A stretch of 64,000 nucleotides of DNA from Eumeta japonica (taxonomy: Eukaryota > Arthropoda > Insecta > Lepidoptera > Psychidae): assembly GCA_005406025.1 (NCBI GenBank), contig BGZK01001195.1, forward strand, positions 62,001-126,000, in the 5' to 3' direction. Positions within the stretch are counted from its first letter, which is position 1. The number at the start of each line of letters is the position of its first letter. The notes under the pieces were generated by a model that had not been told where the DNA came from, searched no databases, and worked only from the letters and a program-made list of their open reading frames with translations. Below, in pieces: positions 10,660 through 23,357 of the stretch. The position numbers were made by a program, and so were the translations under genes.

Positions 10660-10945
10660 GTTTTCTTCACATTTTTTTGGAAAATAAGCGCTTTCGACGC
10701 CCGGAAGAATGTTACCGCATTAATTATCGGCGGCGGTCATTTGCGGAGATTGCAGCGGTCGTGCGGTGGCGGGACGGCTCACTCTCGCTGCAGCTACAGC
10801 CTCCCTCGGTTTAGCCGATATAAATCAGTCTTTATCAATAATTTATGTAAATCTACCTAATATTAAAGTCATCCTCAAGTTACGAGCATATTTTATTTAT
10901 CGCAATAATACACGCGATAACACCCCGTTTTATAACAATCGAGTT
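10660..10945 (+). mobile_element. Putative 3' LTR of the BEL/Pao element
   Basis: It follows directly after the pol remnant. It contains a GC-rich U3-like block (CGACGCCCGGAAGAATGTTA at about 10695), a possible TATA (GATATAAATC near 10819) and a tail of the form ATAACACCCCGTTTTATAAC. No second copy is visible in this window, so the exact borders cannot be set by comparison. Confidence 0.45.
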
Positions 10946-10984
10946 TTCACCATATCTTAACGTTTTAATGTCCTAGGAATCTAT

Positions 10985-11095
10985 TTCGATCGTTTTCCAA
11001 TTTATGCCTGTGTGTGCGGGCGTCCGTGCTTATGCGTGTGTGCGTGTCAGTGTGTTGTGTGTGCGCATGCCTACGTGCGTGCTTGCAGTGTTTTA
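10985..11095. repeat. Degenerate (GT)n simple repeat
   Basis: GT/GC-alternating sequence (tgtgtgcg, gcgtgtgtgcgtgt, cagtgtgttgtgtgtgcgca). The minus-strand ORF that crosses it is low-complexity and not a gene. Confidence 0.7.
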
Positions 11096-11192
11096 ATACA
11101 TGTAGATTATTGAATTGTAAGAACTCAAAACGTATTTTAACTATATTCTTGAATTGTATTATGTGAGGTGTTAATTCGCGGAAATCCATAGT

Positions 11193-11761
11193 AGACGCTT
11201 GCCCGCAACATGCATTAACATGCAGCATGCAACCCATCGCTGACCCTCGAATCTGCCTCTCCACTCTGAATCTGTGTCTCAGATCTGAATCTGAATCTCT
11301 ATCCAAATGATTGAATATTGATTCCAGAGGATTGACAGATATCGAACACCTAAGCAAGTGTTATTTATTTTTATAATTATCTTATTCCGCTAACTGTTAA
11401 ACTGTCAATTCTATGTACGTTTCATGCCAACCAGGCACATTCTCAGGAAATTGCCGACAGTATATAGGTTGACAGCAGATAGGTTGTTTTAACGCGCCTT
11501 GCATCCTGGTGGATGTGACTGTCGGCAATTTTCTGAGGATGTGCCGGGTTGGCATGAAACGTACGTAGAATTGACAGTTTAACAGTTAGCGGAATAAGAT
11601 AATTATAAAAATAAATAACACTTGCTTAGGTGTTCGATATCTGTCAATCCTCTGGAATCAATATTCAATCATTTGGATAGAGATTCGTAGTGGAGAGGCA
11701 GATTCGAGGGTCAGCGGTGGGTTGCATGCTGCCTGTTAATGCATGTTACAGGCAAGCGTCT
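11193..11761. repeat. Large inverted repeat (hairpin), arms about 268 and 243 bp
   Basis: The left arm at 11193-11460 and right arm at 11519-11761 are reverse complements with few mismatches and enclose a 58-bp loop. The arms differ mainly by about 25 bp, a GAATCT-rich stretch present in the left arm only. CTATATTCTTGAA lies just outside both arms, at about 11141 and 11760. There is no coding capacity. It could be a fold-back element, or an inverted duplication of unique sequence. Confidence 0.9.
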
Positions 11762-12250
11762 ATATTCTTGAACTCGGAAAACTGATGAAATCATTAAACA
11801 CGATCTTTTCATTATGAGATAAATCTTTTCATTGCTGCCCCTTCGTTTATAACACTTTGAGCTCGAAAGTAGTAAGAAGTTTTTGTGATGGCCTGAAAGT
11901 CAACCGTGTCCCAAGCTTTCGACCACAGAAAATATTTCAAACTCAAGGAGATCAAAGGCATATCGATAAATATCATAGCGGTAAGTTTTAGAGACGGCCT
12001 GCAAGGTCAACCCTTTTATCAGATTTTTTCATTACAATAATTTCAAAAAAAAAAAACGTATATTGCATTTGTCGATGTCTTAGCAGAATCGGCCGAGTGA
12101 CGCCGATTTCGGTATCAATTCTGTGACAGTTATTAATTTACAAACAATATTTCTAATTCGAATTGATTAGTTTCTTTCTGACCGTAACGCCGAACACCGA
12201 AATGACATCACTTGCAGATATATTGTCATTCGATTGCCTTCAGGAGAATG
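11762..12250. repeat. Repeat-like region sharing a block with 61150-61205
   Basis: GACAGTTATTAATTTACAAA with CAATATTT and GATTAGTTT (about 12123-12172) closely matches GACAGTTACTAATTTCCGAA with CAATATTT and AATTAGTTT at about 61154-61200. Two diverged copies of a motif, GGCCTGAAAGTCAACC (about 11890) and GGCCTGCAAGGTCAACC (about 11995), also occur. There is no gene. Confidence 0.5.
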
Positions 12251-15200
12251 GCTCGCATACGTTTCATATGTTCAGTGAAACGTTACTTATAAGCCCAAAT
12301 TAATCTTACTTTTCGTAATATCTTTGTAATTAATCTTGATTGCACTAATTAAATTGCAGCTTTAACAAAATCTCATCGCCCGATAAACCATGTAGGGCAT
12401 GGAAAACACTGATAATGGGCCACCTGTTCCTACGTATTTATGTCATCATATTGTTATTTATATTATTATACATTACAATTAACTGTTCAGATCTGAAATT
12501 ACATAGATTAATATTAAATCAATAACAAACAAAAAGGTTTTTCAGAAAATCATGAACAAATATTATAAAACTTTCATCAAATCTGAAAAAAAAATCGAAA
12601 ATAATGAAATGAAAATTTGTCGAAAGTGATAAGTGATAATTCCGGTCAAGGTGATAACGTCACAGCATTATCGTGCGGCTTATACGCGTGTGAAAAGTTC
12701 CAGATATTGGGAAATGATTCACGCATAATTAATTTCAGTTTTCGAAAATGAAACCCATTAATGGTGATATCATAAGAACTTATTATTATTTTTTTGAATA
12801 TGACAGCAATTTGAAAACTTTATGCATAGTATTAAGTTATTTATTATAGAAACTTTTTAGTCATTAGATAAAGTAATATTGGGGACTTACACATCAAAAA
12901 CTTAGACTTTAAATTATCAAATAGTTCACCGTTTTGTTGGTTCATTTTCCAATTTCATTAGGCAATTTACAATCAATATTACAAGTGTTTGATGTCGAAG
13001 TTTCTGATATTACCTTATCAGTTTAAATTCAACACAGACGAAATATATCATTTTCATTTTGTGGTCAATGCAATTTTTATTTTCGTTAATATTCCAATCA
13101 ATAGAAAGGCTATGATTGATTTAGGTATCAGGAAACTGAAATCTAGATTGTTGCACTATAAAGCTATGGAAAATCAAAAACATACCCCAAATGGTTGATA
13201 TTGTCAAGTATTAATTAAATTCGACGGAGGTAACTCGCGTGCTATTCGGCATCGTTACAGATTACGAAAACTGTAAGAAAAACTTTACGTAAACAAACAG
13301 AAAAAAAAGTTTCTAATAAAACTGCGTTGAATATCAGCTAATTGAAACCAGTTGATTTTTTCTAGGGATATCGTGAACGCAAAATTTTAACATTTTTAAA
13401 TTAAGACAATTGCGTAGAACATAGATCGTAGAAAGTTAGACACCTTGTTGAAATGAATGACCCAAAAAGTATGAAAAATATTGTTAATTTTTAATTAATG
13501 GGGCTTATGTCTGAGGATCTAAACGGAGTCGAAATAGAATTTAGTGTCTTTGAATGCAAAAAGGCAGACTAAAAAATCGAATTATTTGTATACAATAAAT
13601 ACTGGTCCATAAGCATAATTACGAAGTTACTTCAATAACTCTTTAATGCATCAATCAAATTTGGACACAAAAAAAATTTGACGCAACGTAAACTAAAAAG
13701 AAATTCCCTTATTCACTATGTAAATACATATTTTGATAAATAAATAATTTTTTAATATAGTTAAATACTCAAGTATTTGAAACTAGATGTCGTTCTTAAT
13801 GATATCACATCAATTAGTTCCAAGGAATGGGTGCCACATTGGCATATTCTACGTTATAAAATATATTATGACTTTTTTACGGATTTCGTATAAACAAAAC
13901 CATAGGATAGACCGTTTTTTCATTGAACGACAAGATAATAATATACCGTCACTGATAGAGTTATCAATATTAGCGGATATATATCGAGCGACTTAAGGCA
14001 TTTGTTCATGCACCGATACGGCGATAGCGATATATCGTCGCAGACAGTTTGTCGGTGACAAATCGTTAATGCCACGCCTAAAATAGGCCCAATAAAATAT
14101 AAATGTGGCGTTTTTGTATACCTTTACATACACTTATCCTCCCCTTTCTCTATTTAGAGTTTTCGTTAGAGTTTGTAGTTAACTCAATAGAGCAAGCTAT
14201 GTGTTATCACCAATCGCTTTACAGATATTAGGATTTAAGATTTAATTAGCTAGTAGTTTTCTATTAACTGTTTATTAAATATAGATAACTTACAATATTT
14301 AATATAGTTTAACTTACAACATTTAATTATAAATAAGAGGATTTTTTCCTTGTAGATTTTTTTCTTATACTCTTCCCACTATCACTTAATTATGGTGTTT
14401 ACAACTCGTATAATTATAATAAGATATGAACTTATTTCAAAAATAGTTTATATGCAAACTTATTTAATTTATCTCGAACGCTAATATTGGGTTTTATTCT
14501 TAAAAATTACTTATATTTCAATAATTTGAGACATAGTTCATAAATCAAAATTAGTAATAGTATAATAATCTAAAATAAATAGCTAAGATTGCTGAAAGCA
14601 AATATAAAAGTGACAACACTAAAAACATCAAGAAAGCATTCTTTATTGAAATTTAGTTTAAAAATTAATTATTTTCCGTGGATATTGAGATCAACAAATC
14701 ATACATTCATTATTGACATAATAAATATTAGTGACAACCCTAATATTATAAGCGATTATATTGATATTCCTGAGTTCTAAGTGAAAATAATATGAACTAA
14801 TGTTTTTTGTTGTTATCTTAAATATGATTTTTATTTTAGTTATGGTTCTGAAGTTTGTTTGTTTTAGGTAAATAAATATAAATCTTGATTAATTTTTTTA
14901 TAATGCCAGGATCTGTACATGTGCATATTAATGTGTTGTTAAAACGGGGTGTATTCAAAATTAAAAGGATGTGAAATCCTTTTTCTAAATAAAGAAAAAA
15001 GTAAATCAGTAGCTCTTGAATTGAAATCTTTAATTAAAAAAAACATCGAAATAATATCGGATTCACTCCGATGTTTCAACGGTGTTATATCGTCATCGGT
15101 ATCGGTCAATGCAAACATTGCCGAAAATCGTTATTTTCACTTCATTAAAATCGCACATACATCTTTCTGTACTGTGAAGTACTTAGAGATGCGTACTTTA

Positions 15201-16912
15201 TACAATATTTTCCAAAATTATTTTCATGCTTTCTATAAGGAAAACATAAGAACAATTTTGGAAAAAAAATGCAGATGTTACAAAAGGACTCATCCTATAT
15301 GAAAAAATACTACAACTTTGACGTGTATAATAAAATAAACATTGCTACAATCACTGCTCGTAACCTTTTATACAGCATACATTGAGAGCTGTTTTTTTTT
15401 ATATAGACGATCAAATTACCAAATTTCCACATATCCACTCGTTATTCGAGGTCTTGAAGAAATATTCTATTAAAAACTTATAGTTGTATTGTAAACTAAA
15501 ATGTACGTAATTATTGAAGATTAAAATAATCTACAAGGTCATTTTTACAAGTACATTTTAATACTGTAAATGTAAACCATATTGTAAATGTAACCCTTCA
15601 ACTACATGAACACTCAGAGTGTGAGGGACACCATCGGCTCGCAAAGTGGCCACGGTCGTAACAACCACCAGCCTGCACTGGGCTATAACTCAAACCCATC
15701 AGGGTTTGAGTTTAACCCTCACACCGAAGGAAGGGAATATGGAAGGGTATGTCTCTAGAGTGATTGATAAAAAAACAATTGGTCCAATAAAAACATTAAT
15801 GTTCTTCGCGCCAATCTGTCTCGTATTATAATAATGCATTTTTATGGACGTTCGTGTTATCAATTCTGATGAAAGTTCAGATATTTTTTTAAGTGTGAAA
15901 TGGATTCATTTGTTTTTCAATCTGTCGATCATATCGTTCGTGCTGTTTTTAAATGCACCGCTGTTTTGTCGCATTATCTGCGACGAGGGCCGGCGTTATC
16001 TATTGATAAAAATCGTTCAAGTACTCCATGCGATTAACATTGCAATTTGCAGCGAAATTGAATGCAAATGTTTCAATTTTCACACTGAGTGAAATATTTG
16101 AATTGTTTACCCACCTTACATCAAAAAAAAAAAACATTCATAAGCTGAGCGATTCAAAATATCCATTGGTATCTATGATAACGAGGTTATATTGGTATTT
16201 TGCAATCAATATTGAATTCCTTTTTTATCTCTATCGTGCTGCGCATAATTGACATTCACCGCATTATTATATTTGAACAAAAGCAACTGTGTTTTAGAAA
16301 ATTTCAATAAGAATAAAGTAATTAGCATCTTTAGCATTCCCTCACAGGGGATTTAATTATCGATTAGCTTGCAGAGCTTTCAACACCGCCCATTGCTTGG
16401 ATGGAGTTAAAAGTTGAGACCTACAACCCTATTAGCAATTACATTCTTTTAATATTCTCAATATGTACAGCTAGTCCTATGTCAACTAACAACAAATTTG
16501 TAAAGCGACGAACAGTTGAGAACCGAAACGGCACATGTTGCGTGTTGTGATAAGAATGTCGGCATGTAAAAATGGGATTTTAGTAGATTTTAATTTGTTT
16601 CACCATATTATAGAGAAACTTTTTGAGAAATGATAAACGTAATAATACATAACATTAATGTACACAAATAAAATAGTCGTGACTGAATGTAAAATTTGAA
16701 ATACATTCCTTTTAGTAATAAATTATGGGTATCTAAATTACATTTTTGTTAGTTAAGATTGTCTATTTCCTTGTACGACATGATTTTAATGGAAAACTAT
16801 TGACGCTATTTAGACAAAATTTACACAGATTTTATAAAATAACCTCCCGATATATTTGCGATGTGCTATATATTCTAAATTGATCCATAAATAGATAAAT
16901 ATACAATAATTA
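12251..16912. other. Intergenic, no gene supported
   Basis: Long AT-rich stretch. The longest open frame (14949-15302, 117 codons) is AT-driven in composition and has no recognised motif. A perfect 9-bp hairpin lies at 15689-15710 (CTCAAACCC with loop ATCA). A mixed-composition patch at 12640-12740 could be non-coding functional sequence. No transposase or RNA gene was recognised. Confidence 0.4.
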
Positions 16913-16950
16913 TGTAGTGTAGATGTCTTATACAAGACATCTACACTACA
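16913..16950. repeat. Perfect 17-bp hairpin
   Basis: TGTAGTGTAGATGTCTT (16913-16929) and its exact reverse complement (16934-16950) are separated by the loop ATAC. It lies just upstream of a (GACA)-repeat fragment. Confidence 0.85.
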
Positions 16951-16984
16951 AGTTTCATCGATATAGGTCTTGCAATTTTTAAAT

Positions 16985-17065
16985 AAAATGCCTGTGACAT
17001 ACAGACTGACGGTCGGACAGACGGACATGACGAAACTATAAGGGTTCCGTTTTTGCTATTTTGGC
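16985..17065 (+). mobile_element. (GACA)n dispersed repeat, 3'-end fragment
   Basis: GTGACATACAGACTGACGGT, then CGGACAGACGGACATGACGA and AGGGTTCCGTTTTTGC match the tail of the element at 3262-3772. It abuts the tandem array that follows. Confidence 0.6.
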
Positions 17066-17067
17066 TC

Positions 17068-17577
17068 AGAAAGATAGAGTTCAGTAATACCGATTGAGTA
17101 CCTACTCCTTCCTGAGATATTATTACAAAAAGGTTTTCACGATTTAACTAAACCAATATGGGAAAATTTGGCAGTGATGAATGAAGTGTTGAATTATGGA
17201 GAGAAAGATAGAGTTCAGTAATACCGATTGAGTACCTACTCCTTCCTGAGATATTATTACAAAAAGGTTTTCACGATTTAACTAAACCAATATGGGAAAA
17301 TTTGGCAGTGATGAATGGAGTGTTGAATTATGGAGAGAAAGATAGAGTTCAGTAATAGCGATTGAGTACCTACTCCTTCCTGAAATATTATTACAAAAAG
17401 GTTTTCACGATTTAACTAAACCAATATGGGAAAATTTGGCAGTGACGAATGGAGTATTGAATTATGCAGAGAAAGATAGAGTTCTAGTAATACCGATGGA
17501 GTACCTTCTCCTTTCCTGAGATATTATTGCAAAAACGTTTTCACAATTTAACTAATTAAACCAATATGGGAAAATTT
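17068..17577. repeat. 134-bp tandem repeat, about 3.8 copies
   Basis: Units begin with AGAAAGATAGAGTTC at 17068, 17202, 17336 and 17470, exactly 134 bp apart. The first three are nearly identical. The fourth has small indels and decays at about 17577. The unit is AT-rich with no ORF. It starts within bases of the end of a (GACA)-family fragment, so it may have arisen by slippage from that element's flank. Confidence 0.95.
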
Positions 17578-19569
17578 GTCCAAATTTGAAAATTTTGGAA
17601 AGTTCCAATTTTAAGCAAACTTCGCAGTATAAAGACAGAGTTATAATCATCGATGGACTGGGTGAAATTAAATATAAAATTATTGCTTGAGAATTATTTA
17701 AAAAATTTTTCACAGTTTAATTAAATTAATAAAACAAATTATTCAAAATTTCAGGGATGCATTATTTCTTTCAAAATTTTTATATTTCACATTTTCTTAG
17801 AAACTCGTAGTTTTCTTACTAATTTTAAATTATATTCATAATTATTAATTTTTTTTCAAAATTTTGTTTTTTAAAATTTAAAATATAAAATTATTGTATT
17901 GTCATCGGTCCTTGACACGTGTGCAAATTTTCAAGTTATTCAGACATCTGGAAATTGTTGAAAATTACCTCAACAGTTCCGTTACGTATATACAGGTCAG
18001 GTTAATAAAAAGCATGTTAAAAATGGGGTCGTGCAGATATAATTTTCACATTGTGCTTCTTCTTGTATTTGATTATTCGATTTTATTATATTTTTCTTTA
18101 AATATGTCAAAGTTTTAAGATCTGTAAATTAAGCAAGACTCAAACATCAATAAGTTTTATGTATCGAGCAAAATATTTACCATAAATAATAATAACTATA
18201 TTTTGCGATTGTTTTATTTGTTCTTCTTTGTTTAAATTTATATCCCGGGGATAACCAAAAAACAAACTAAAAATACGAACTTAATTATTCTTTGCCAAAC
18301 TACTTCTAATAAATTTTTACTAATAAATTTAAATACTCCTTGACAGCCGAGGTAACAAGTCCAAGTAAAGTCTTTCAAATAATATTCCCATTCTGAAACT
18401 CAGCTCAGCAATAACAATAATATTAAATATTATAAAACAATAGAATTGGAATAAAATGCATTCTATGCAACAACAAAGTAAGGGGTGCTAAAATTACTAA
18501 TTCTTATATTTGTCCATTTCAGACCACTAAATGCGACTACGTGAATTCTTTGTTCCCGTGTCGATTTGTCTTTTAGTTCGACTTCATAGTTTTACACAAG
18601 ACACTAAGCGTTACAGAAAATCGTTTAGTATCACTATGCTATTGTTACCGGACGACGGCAATCAGGCACCGTGTTTATGACTTGGGCTAAAGTGAAGTAT
18701 TATACAAAACCAATATTACTAACAAGAAAACGTTCATCGTGTGGTAATGTTTTATTTTTTTTTTCACTCTGTGATGGCGTCATAAATTGATAGCAATTTT
18801 GACTGTAAGCTTGCCGTCGTTAGAATGGTACACCTGGACATTTTAACTTTTAGTTATAGAGCAATTAGCCAACCTCGTGGCTTCTTATGTCAAGTATGTC
18901 ACTTCAAATGTTTCCCGTAATAGTCACGTCTGCAACGGAAAATACTACCGATAGACGTATAATTGTACAAAAAATTAGATACTACTATTTTTTTATATAA
19001 TTATAGCTGAAGAAATTATTGGTGTAAGATTAACTGTTCTGAAAACAGGTATTCGTTTTAAGAATTCGTTTGAAAACTTCTTTTATGCAACCCTAAGTTG
19101 CATGGACGGCGTGTTGCGTATAGCTGCGTGCTTAACAATTATGTTCATTAACAAATTAACAATATCATATTTAAAAAAATGCTAACATCGAATAATACGT
19201 ACATTTATAAAAGTGTGTAATGCCAATGTTATATCATATCTCGCCGACATATAATACGTGAAATATTTAAATTCATAATAGACGACCAAATTAAGTTCAT
19301 CCAACAACTATAGGTTTTTTGGCCATAATTATCTATACAATGTTTAACTTCTACACACTCCACACAGTAAAATAAGTAGGATCAAGCTGTGTATAATTAT
19401 AAACCTAAAAGGAGATACGCTTGCACAATAAAGATGTTTTTGTAAAAAATTCAGTACCACCGTGGAATGTGGAACACTACATACTTTTTAAAAATAACTA
19501 ATGAAAAACAATAACAAATTTAAGATAGAATAAATTTTTGACTTTGTATTTTATTTTTATTTTTTTTTT
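17578..19569. other. Intergenic, no gene seen
   Basis: AT-rich sequence. No ORF, RNA gene or recognisable transposon was found. Confidence 0.4.
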
Positions 19570-19915
19570 TTTGGTTTTAAGCGACTACATTAATATATAC
19601 TGTGTGAATATTTCATGCGTTTACCGATTAAAATAAAGCAATATAAAACAGATTTCTCGTAGGGGGTCCACTTTAATTTGTAATTTAATGTTATATTTTT
19701 TATATCAACTATAGTAATATATACAGTGTGAACATTTCAAGCGACATTTTACTACTAGTATTAAAATAGAGAGAAAAATAAATAAAAAAATGTTTCTTAT
19801 ATGGGATACCCTTTAATTTATGTCATGATGGTTCATGAGATGCGGCTCGCTGACAGACAGAGGGCCAGTATAGGCTTAGGGATAAGGTCCCGTTGACACC
19901 CTTTGAATTCTAAAA
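19570..19915 (+). mobile_element. (GACA)n dispersed repeat copy with internal duplication
   Basis: The block ACTGTGTGAATATTTCATGCG (about 19599, one base off the motif at 3470) recurs as ACAGTGTGAACATTTCAAGCG near 19722. These are followed by CTGACAGACAGAGGGCC and GTCCCGTTGACACCCTTTG. The internal block is therefore present twice, 120-odd bp apart. Confidence 0.65.
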
Positions 19916-20837
19916 AACTATTAATGTCTTGAATTATATCGGCAAAAATATTTGTTTTGAAAGGTAAATGCCCATGACCTAAAATAATAATCATCCGGCC
20001 GATGATCTTATCTTTATTATAAAAACAAAATGTTTGTGTAAAAATGGTTACACTTAAAGTATTTGTAAAACCGTGTCACTCAAATATTTTTCAGGTTTAT
20101 ATAGCACATGGTTGAAAAGTTAGGGAATGAAAAATACAAAATTAATATTTTGAAAGCTAACACCTGAAAGCTAACACCTGAAAGAAAAAGTTACTTAAAA
20201 ACGTTCGATGCCTTTTTAAACATCGATCGAAAGAAACCATACACAGTGTGGCTAAACGAAAAAAATTAACTGGTAATTTTATGTATGAAAATTTGTACCT
20301 GACATTTTTTATATCGCATTTAAAAAATATGTTGCAGGGCAGATAAGAAACCTATGTGTACAATTTCTGCAATAGTGATGGAAAAATTACGAAGATATAA
20401 GGCTGCAACGTAAGAACAAACAGAAGGACAAATGAACGGACATGAAAAAGCCATTAGAAATCCTTTTGATTTCTTTCACCATAGATTGCCAAAAAAAAAT
20501 CGCATTGCTATTATAATAATACAATTTTTTTACAGTATATAATAATAGGTATGTATTTTTTCTGAAAGATTTATGGAATATAAATATAGGATAACAATCT
20601 TTTGAGTAATACCGATGACTCATTTTTACGTCTTGTAATGATATAAAATCGTAATAAATGACTCAGCAACGCCTTTGATATGACGGTCTACTGCAACTGA
20701 TCTGCGTGAACGATTGTAATTCAAGACGACTAATTTTCTAGTAAAAGCTATAAAAGCAGTCTGAACTTCAAAAGAATTTTTCTATAATGCCTTTGCGTCT
20801 ATTCTCAACGGCCATGTTTTTATACATTTTTGTATAA

Positions 20838-20838
<1 letters not shown>
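19916..20838. other. Intergenic, no gene seen
   Basis: AT-rich sequence. A short direct repeat GAAAGCTAACACCT occurs at about 20151-20180. No gene or RNA was recognised. Confidence 0.4.
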
Positions 20839-20887
<49 letters not shown>

Positions 20888-20980
20888 TATATTATATATA
20901 TATATTGTCATTCACGGAAAAAATTATACACATATATATATATATGTAACTTGTATAATTTTTTTCCCGTGAATGACAAT
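20839..20980. repeat. (TA)n microsatellite with adjoining 27-bp hairpin
   Basis: TA dinucleotides run from about 20839 to 20903. The left arm at 20904-20930 then pairs with the right arm at 20952-20980, which differs only by two extra bases in homopolymers. A second short (TA) run sits in the loop. This has the form of a small MITE carrying a (TA)n tract, or of a cruciform-prone site. Confidence 0.85.
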
Positions 20981-21324
20981 CGCATAAATGGACAAGGATT
21001 TGAGAAAATAACACGTATTTTCTTCGAAATTAAACCCAAAAATAGGTAAACAATGTATACGATCCAATAATCTATTTATCGTTGCGTCAGGTCATTTATT
21101 ACCACTACATGGCTAAGGTATATCCTCCCACTATTTATTCCTCAGTTCAGGAGCAGGACCTGTGATTGAATCTTCCCTCACTCCATAATCTTCAAGTCAC
21201 TTGGTTTATTACAACGATATCATCCTATGTCAATATGAAGTAGGTTTCCTTGTACCATTTTTTCATATTTATAAATGTATAGTCATATTATAAAAGTTTA
21301 TAATAACAAAACAACTTTTTATAT

Positions 21325-21560
21325 CATATTCAAAGGGCAAACAGGCATGCGAATCACCAAAGAGTCATTATCATCGCTGTCCAAGTACAGTCGTAACTTC
21401 AGAGGAGTCACCAGTGCGCTGTCGGCCTCTAAGGGAGGATTGGGATATCCGATGAAGAGAAAGTGGGCTGGTGGAGGGTGAGTTAACTGATAGTGAGGGA
21501 ATGGGGTAACGGAAGGGGGCATCGGTCACCGGAACTGTCACTCACCGGACAAAACGCAAT
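21325..21560 (+). mobile_element. Dispersed repeat fragment, same family as 5480-5640
   Basis: It reads GGGCAAACAGGCATGCG, then AGAGGAGTCACCAGTGCGCT, GTCGGCCTCTAAGGGAGGA, GGAATGGGGTAACGGAAG and GTCACTCACCGGAC. These blocks occur in order in a common lepidopteran repeat and, inverted, at 5480-5640. The ORFs on both strands here are shadows of the repeat. Confidence 0.6.
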
Positions 21561-23357
21561 AGCGACATTTATTACTTTACATCAGTACTCTGTAATTTCC
21601 AAATCTTTGCATAGTTTTGGATAGTAGTTTATTATAATACCATTTTTAACAATTTCATTGTTAGATATACTAAAATGCGTTTAAATTTATTGATAGTTAC
21701 AGAACGCTTATTATATACACTTTTAACAAATCTTGTTGCTCTCTAAACAAGAATATAAAAAATTGCTAAACTATTTTGGCAACAAAATATGCCGTATATA
21801 TTTGTACTATTATAAAAAACTGACAGACAGACGCAAGTCGAAGTCACATGATTAGTGTTCTCTACCACATACAATTCGATATTAAAATAAATGTGACAAA
21901 TATCGGATAGTGCCTATTCTTTAAGACATATTTTTTTTAATCATTTACACGACATTAGTCAATAACTCCTCTCTATAATGGAACGGAAATTAGTAGTGAG
22001 TTGCCATGCTTATAAGACGTCGATGGGATAGTTTTCTACTGTGGAACTCCTTTGCCACGTTTCTTCTGCTTGTTCGTATTTCATGCAAATATCTTCTGAC
22101 TCGTAAACGTGTGAAAAAGACGTAGTATATCTTTCAAAACAGTTCGAGAGTGGTGATCTGTTCAGTGATTTCACCTTGAAAAATAGGACACCTATAGAAC
22201 AAAGTTTGCGAATTTTCAGCAAGGTTATTCCTGGATAGGTGTTCTTTACATTTCCCGAAGAACGTCTTGATATAATATTTACAGCTAATCATTTTCAGGA
22301 GTCAAATTGACTAAAAACGCCATACGATAAGAATAGAATTCTGAGTAAGAATTTATCCTAATATACTTACCTAAAATCATAACCATTGGTTACGTTATAT
22401 TAAGGAATATAGCTAGATATAAATACTGGCTGAATACCCTTTTTGTATTGTAACGCAATCTCCTCTAGTATCTCATTTCTGGCTACCTCATACTGAAAAA
22501 TGTTGTATGTTATTGTGCATATACTTATTATGAAAAAAGGAAATCTATAAAGATATATTTTTTTTTTAATTCAAAAATTTAAAGACATTAAACAGAAAAA
22601 AATACAAATTTATTATAGAAAAAAGAATAATTTTTTTAAATATTAAGAATGTTAGAAAATTTTTTTGTTGTGCTTTATTTCATGTTTATTTTTCTTCAAC
22701 GACCTTAATTAATTGCAATAATATTTAAACTTTATACCATTAAGTCGTTTCAGGGCTATTGATGTGATTTAAGCTTTTCGACGTTAAACAAGGTTGACTT
22801 TTAGAAAAACATTTGTGACAGACAAACAGACATGAAGATGATCTCCTTATTGTTATAATGATAATATGCCCTTGATGCTATATATAATATTAGTTTTTTT
22901 CCCAAAACAACGACAAAGTTGAAAAGTATTTATACTACTTTCGAATAATAAATTATACAAATAGGAGATAATTTATAACTGTATACTTAAAAAGAAAATT
23001 TTATTAAAAATACGTTTGAATACTAATTAAAACTCTTTTCAAAATTTTATACTTGAATCTAAATTTATTATTCATTTATTTCTTTTTTTATATAAAAGAT
23101 AATTGAAGAATACTTAAAAAGCGAATTTACTGAGATTTAAAGCTATTAAAATATTCTTTCGGTTATATATTGCACCGATATAAATATACATTTTCTTATC
23201 ATGAGTTTTGTCAGCGTATAGATATTTGCAGCGAGATAATTGATATTTAAAATATAAGATAATTGATACTTAAAAACCAGTCTAGGGAAGGCAGGCGTCA
23301 CATTAGCATCGCAGCCACCGTCAAACGCATTTCTCGCTCTTTAATTGGTTTGGAATA
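21561..23357. other. Intergenic and upstream flank of copy B
   Basis: AT-rich with no gene. The last 80 bp before the copy B start (about 23280-23357) is less AT-rich and includes GGCAGGCGTCACATTAGCAT, a plausible 5' UTR or start-site region. No clear TATA box can be assigned with confidence. A small GACAGACAAACAGACA tract lies near 22816. Confidence 0.4.

Noticed and set aside
14949..15302. 117-codon plus ORF
   Set aside because: AT-driven composition, no motif, no splice or neighbour support; ORFs of this length are expected by chance in several tens of kb.
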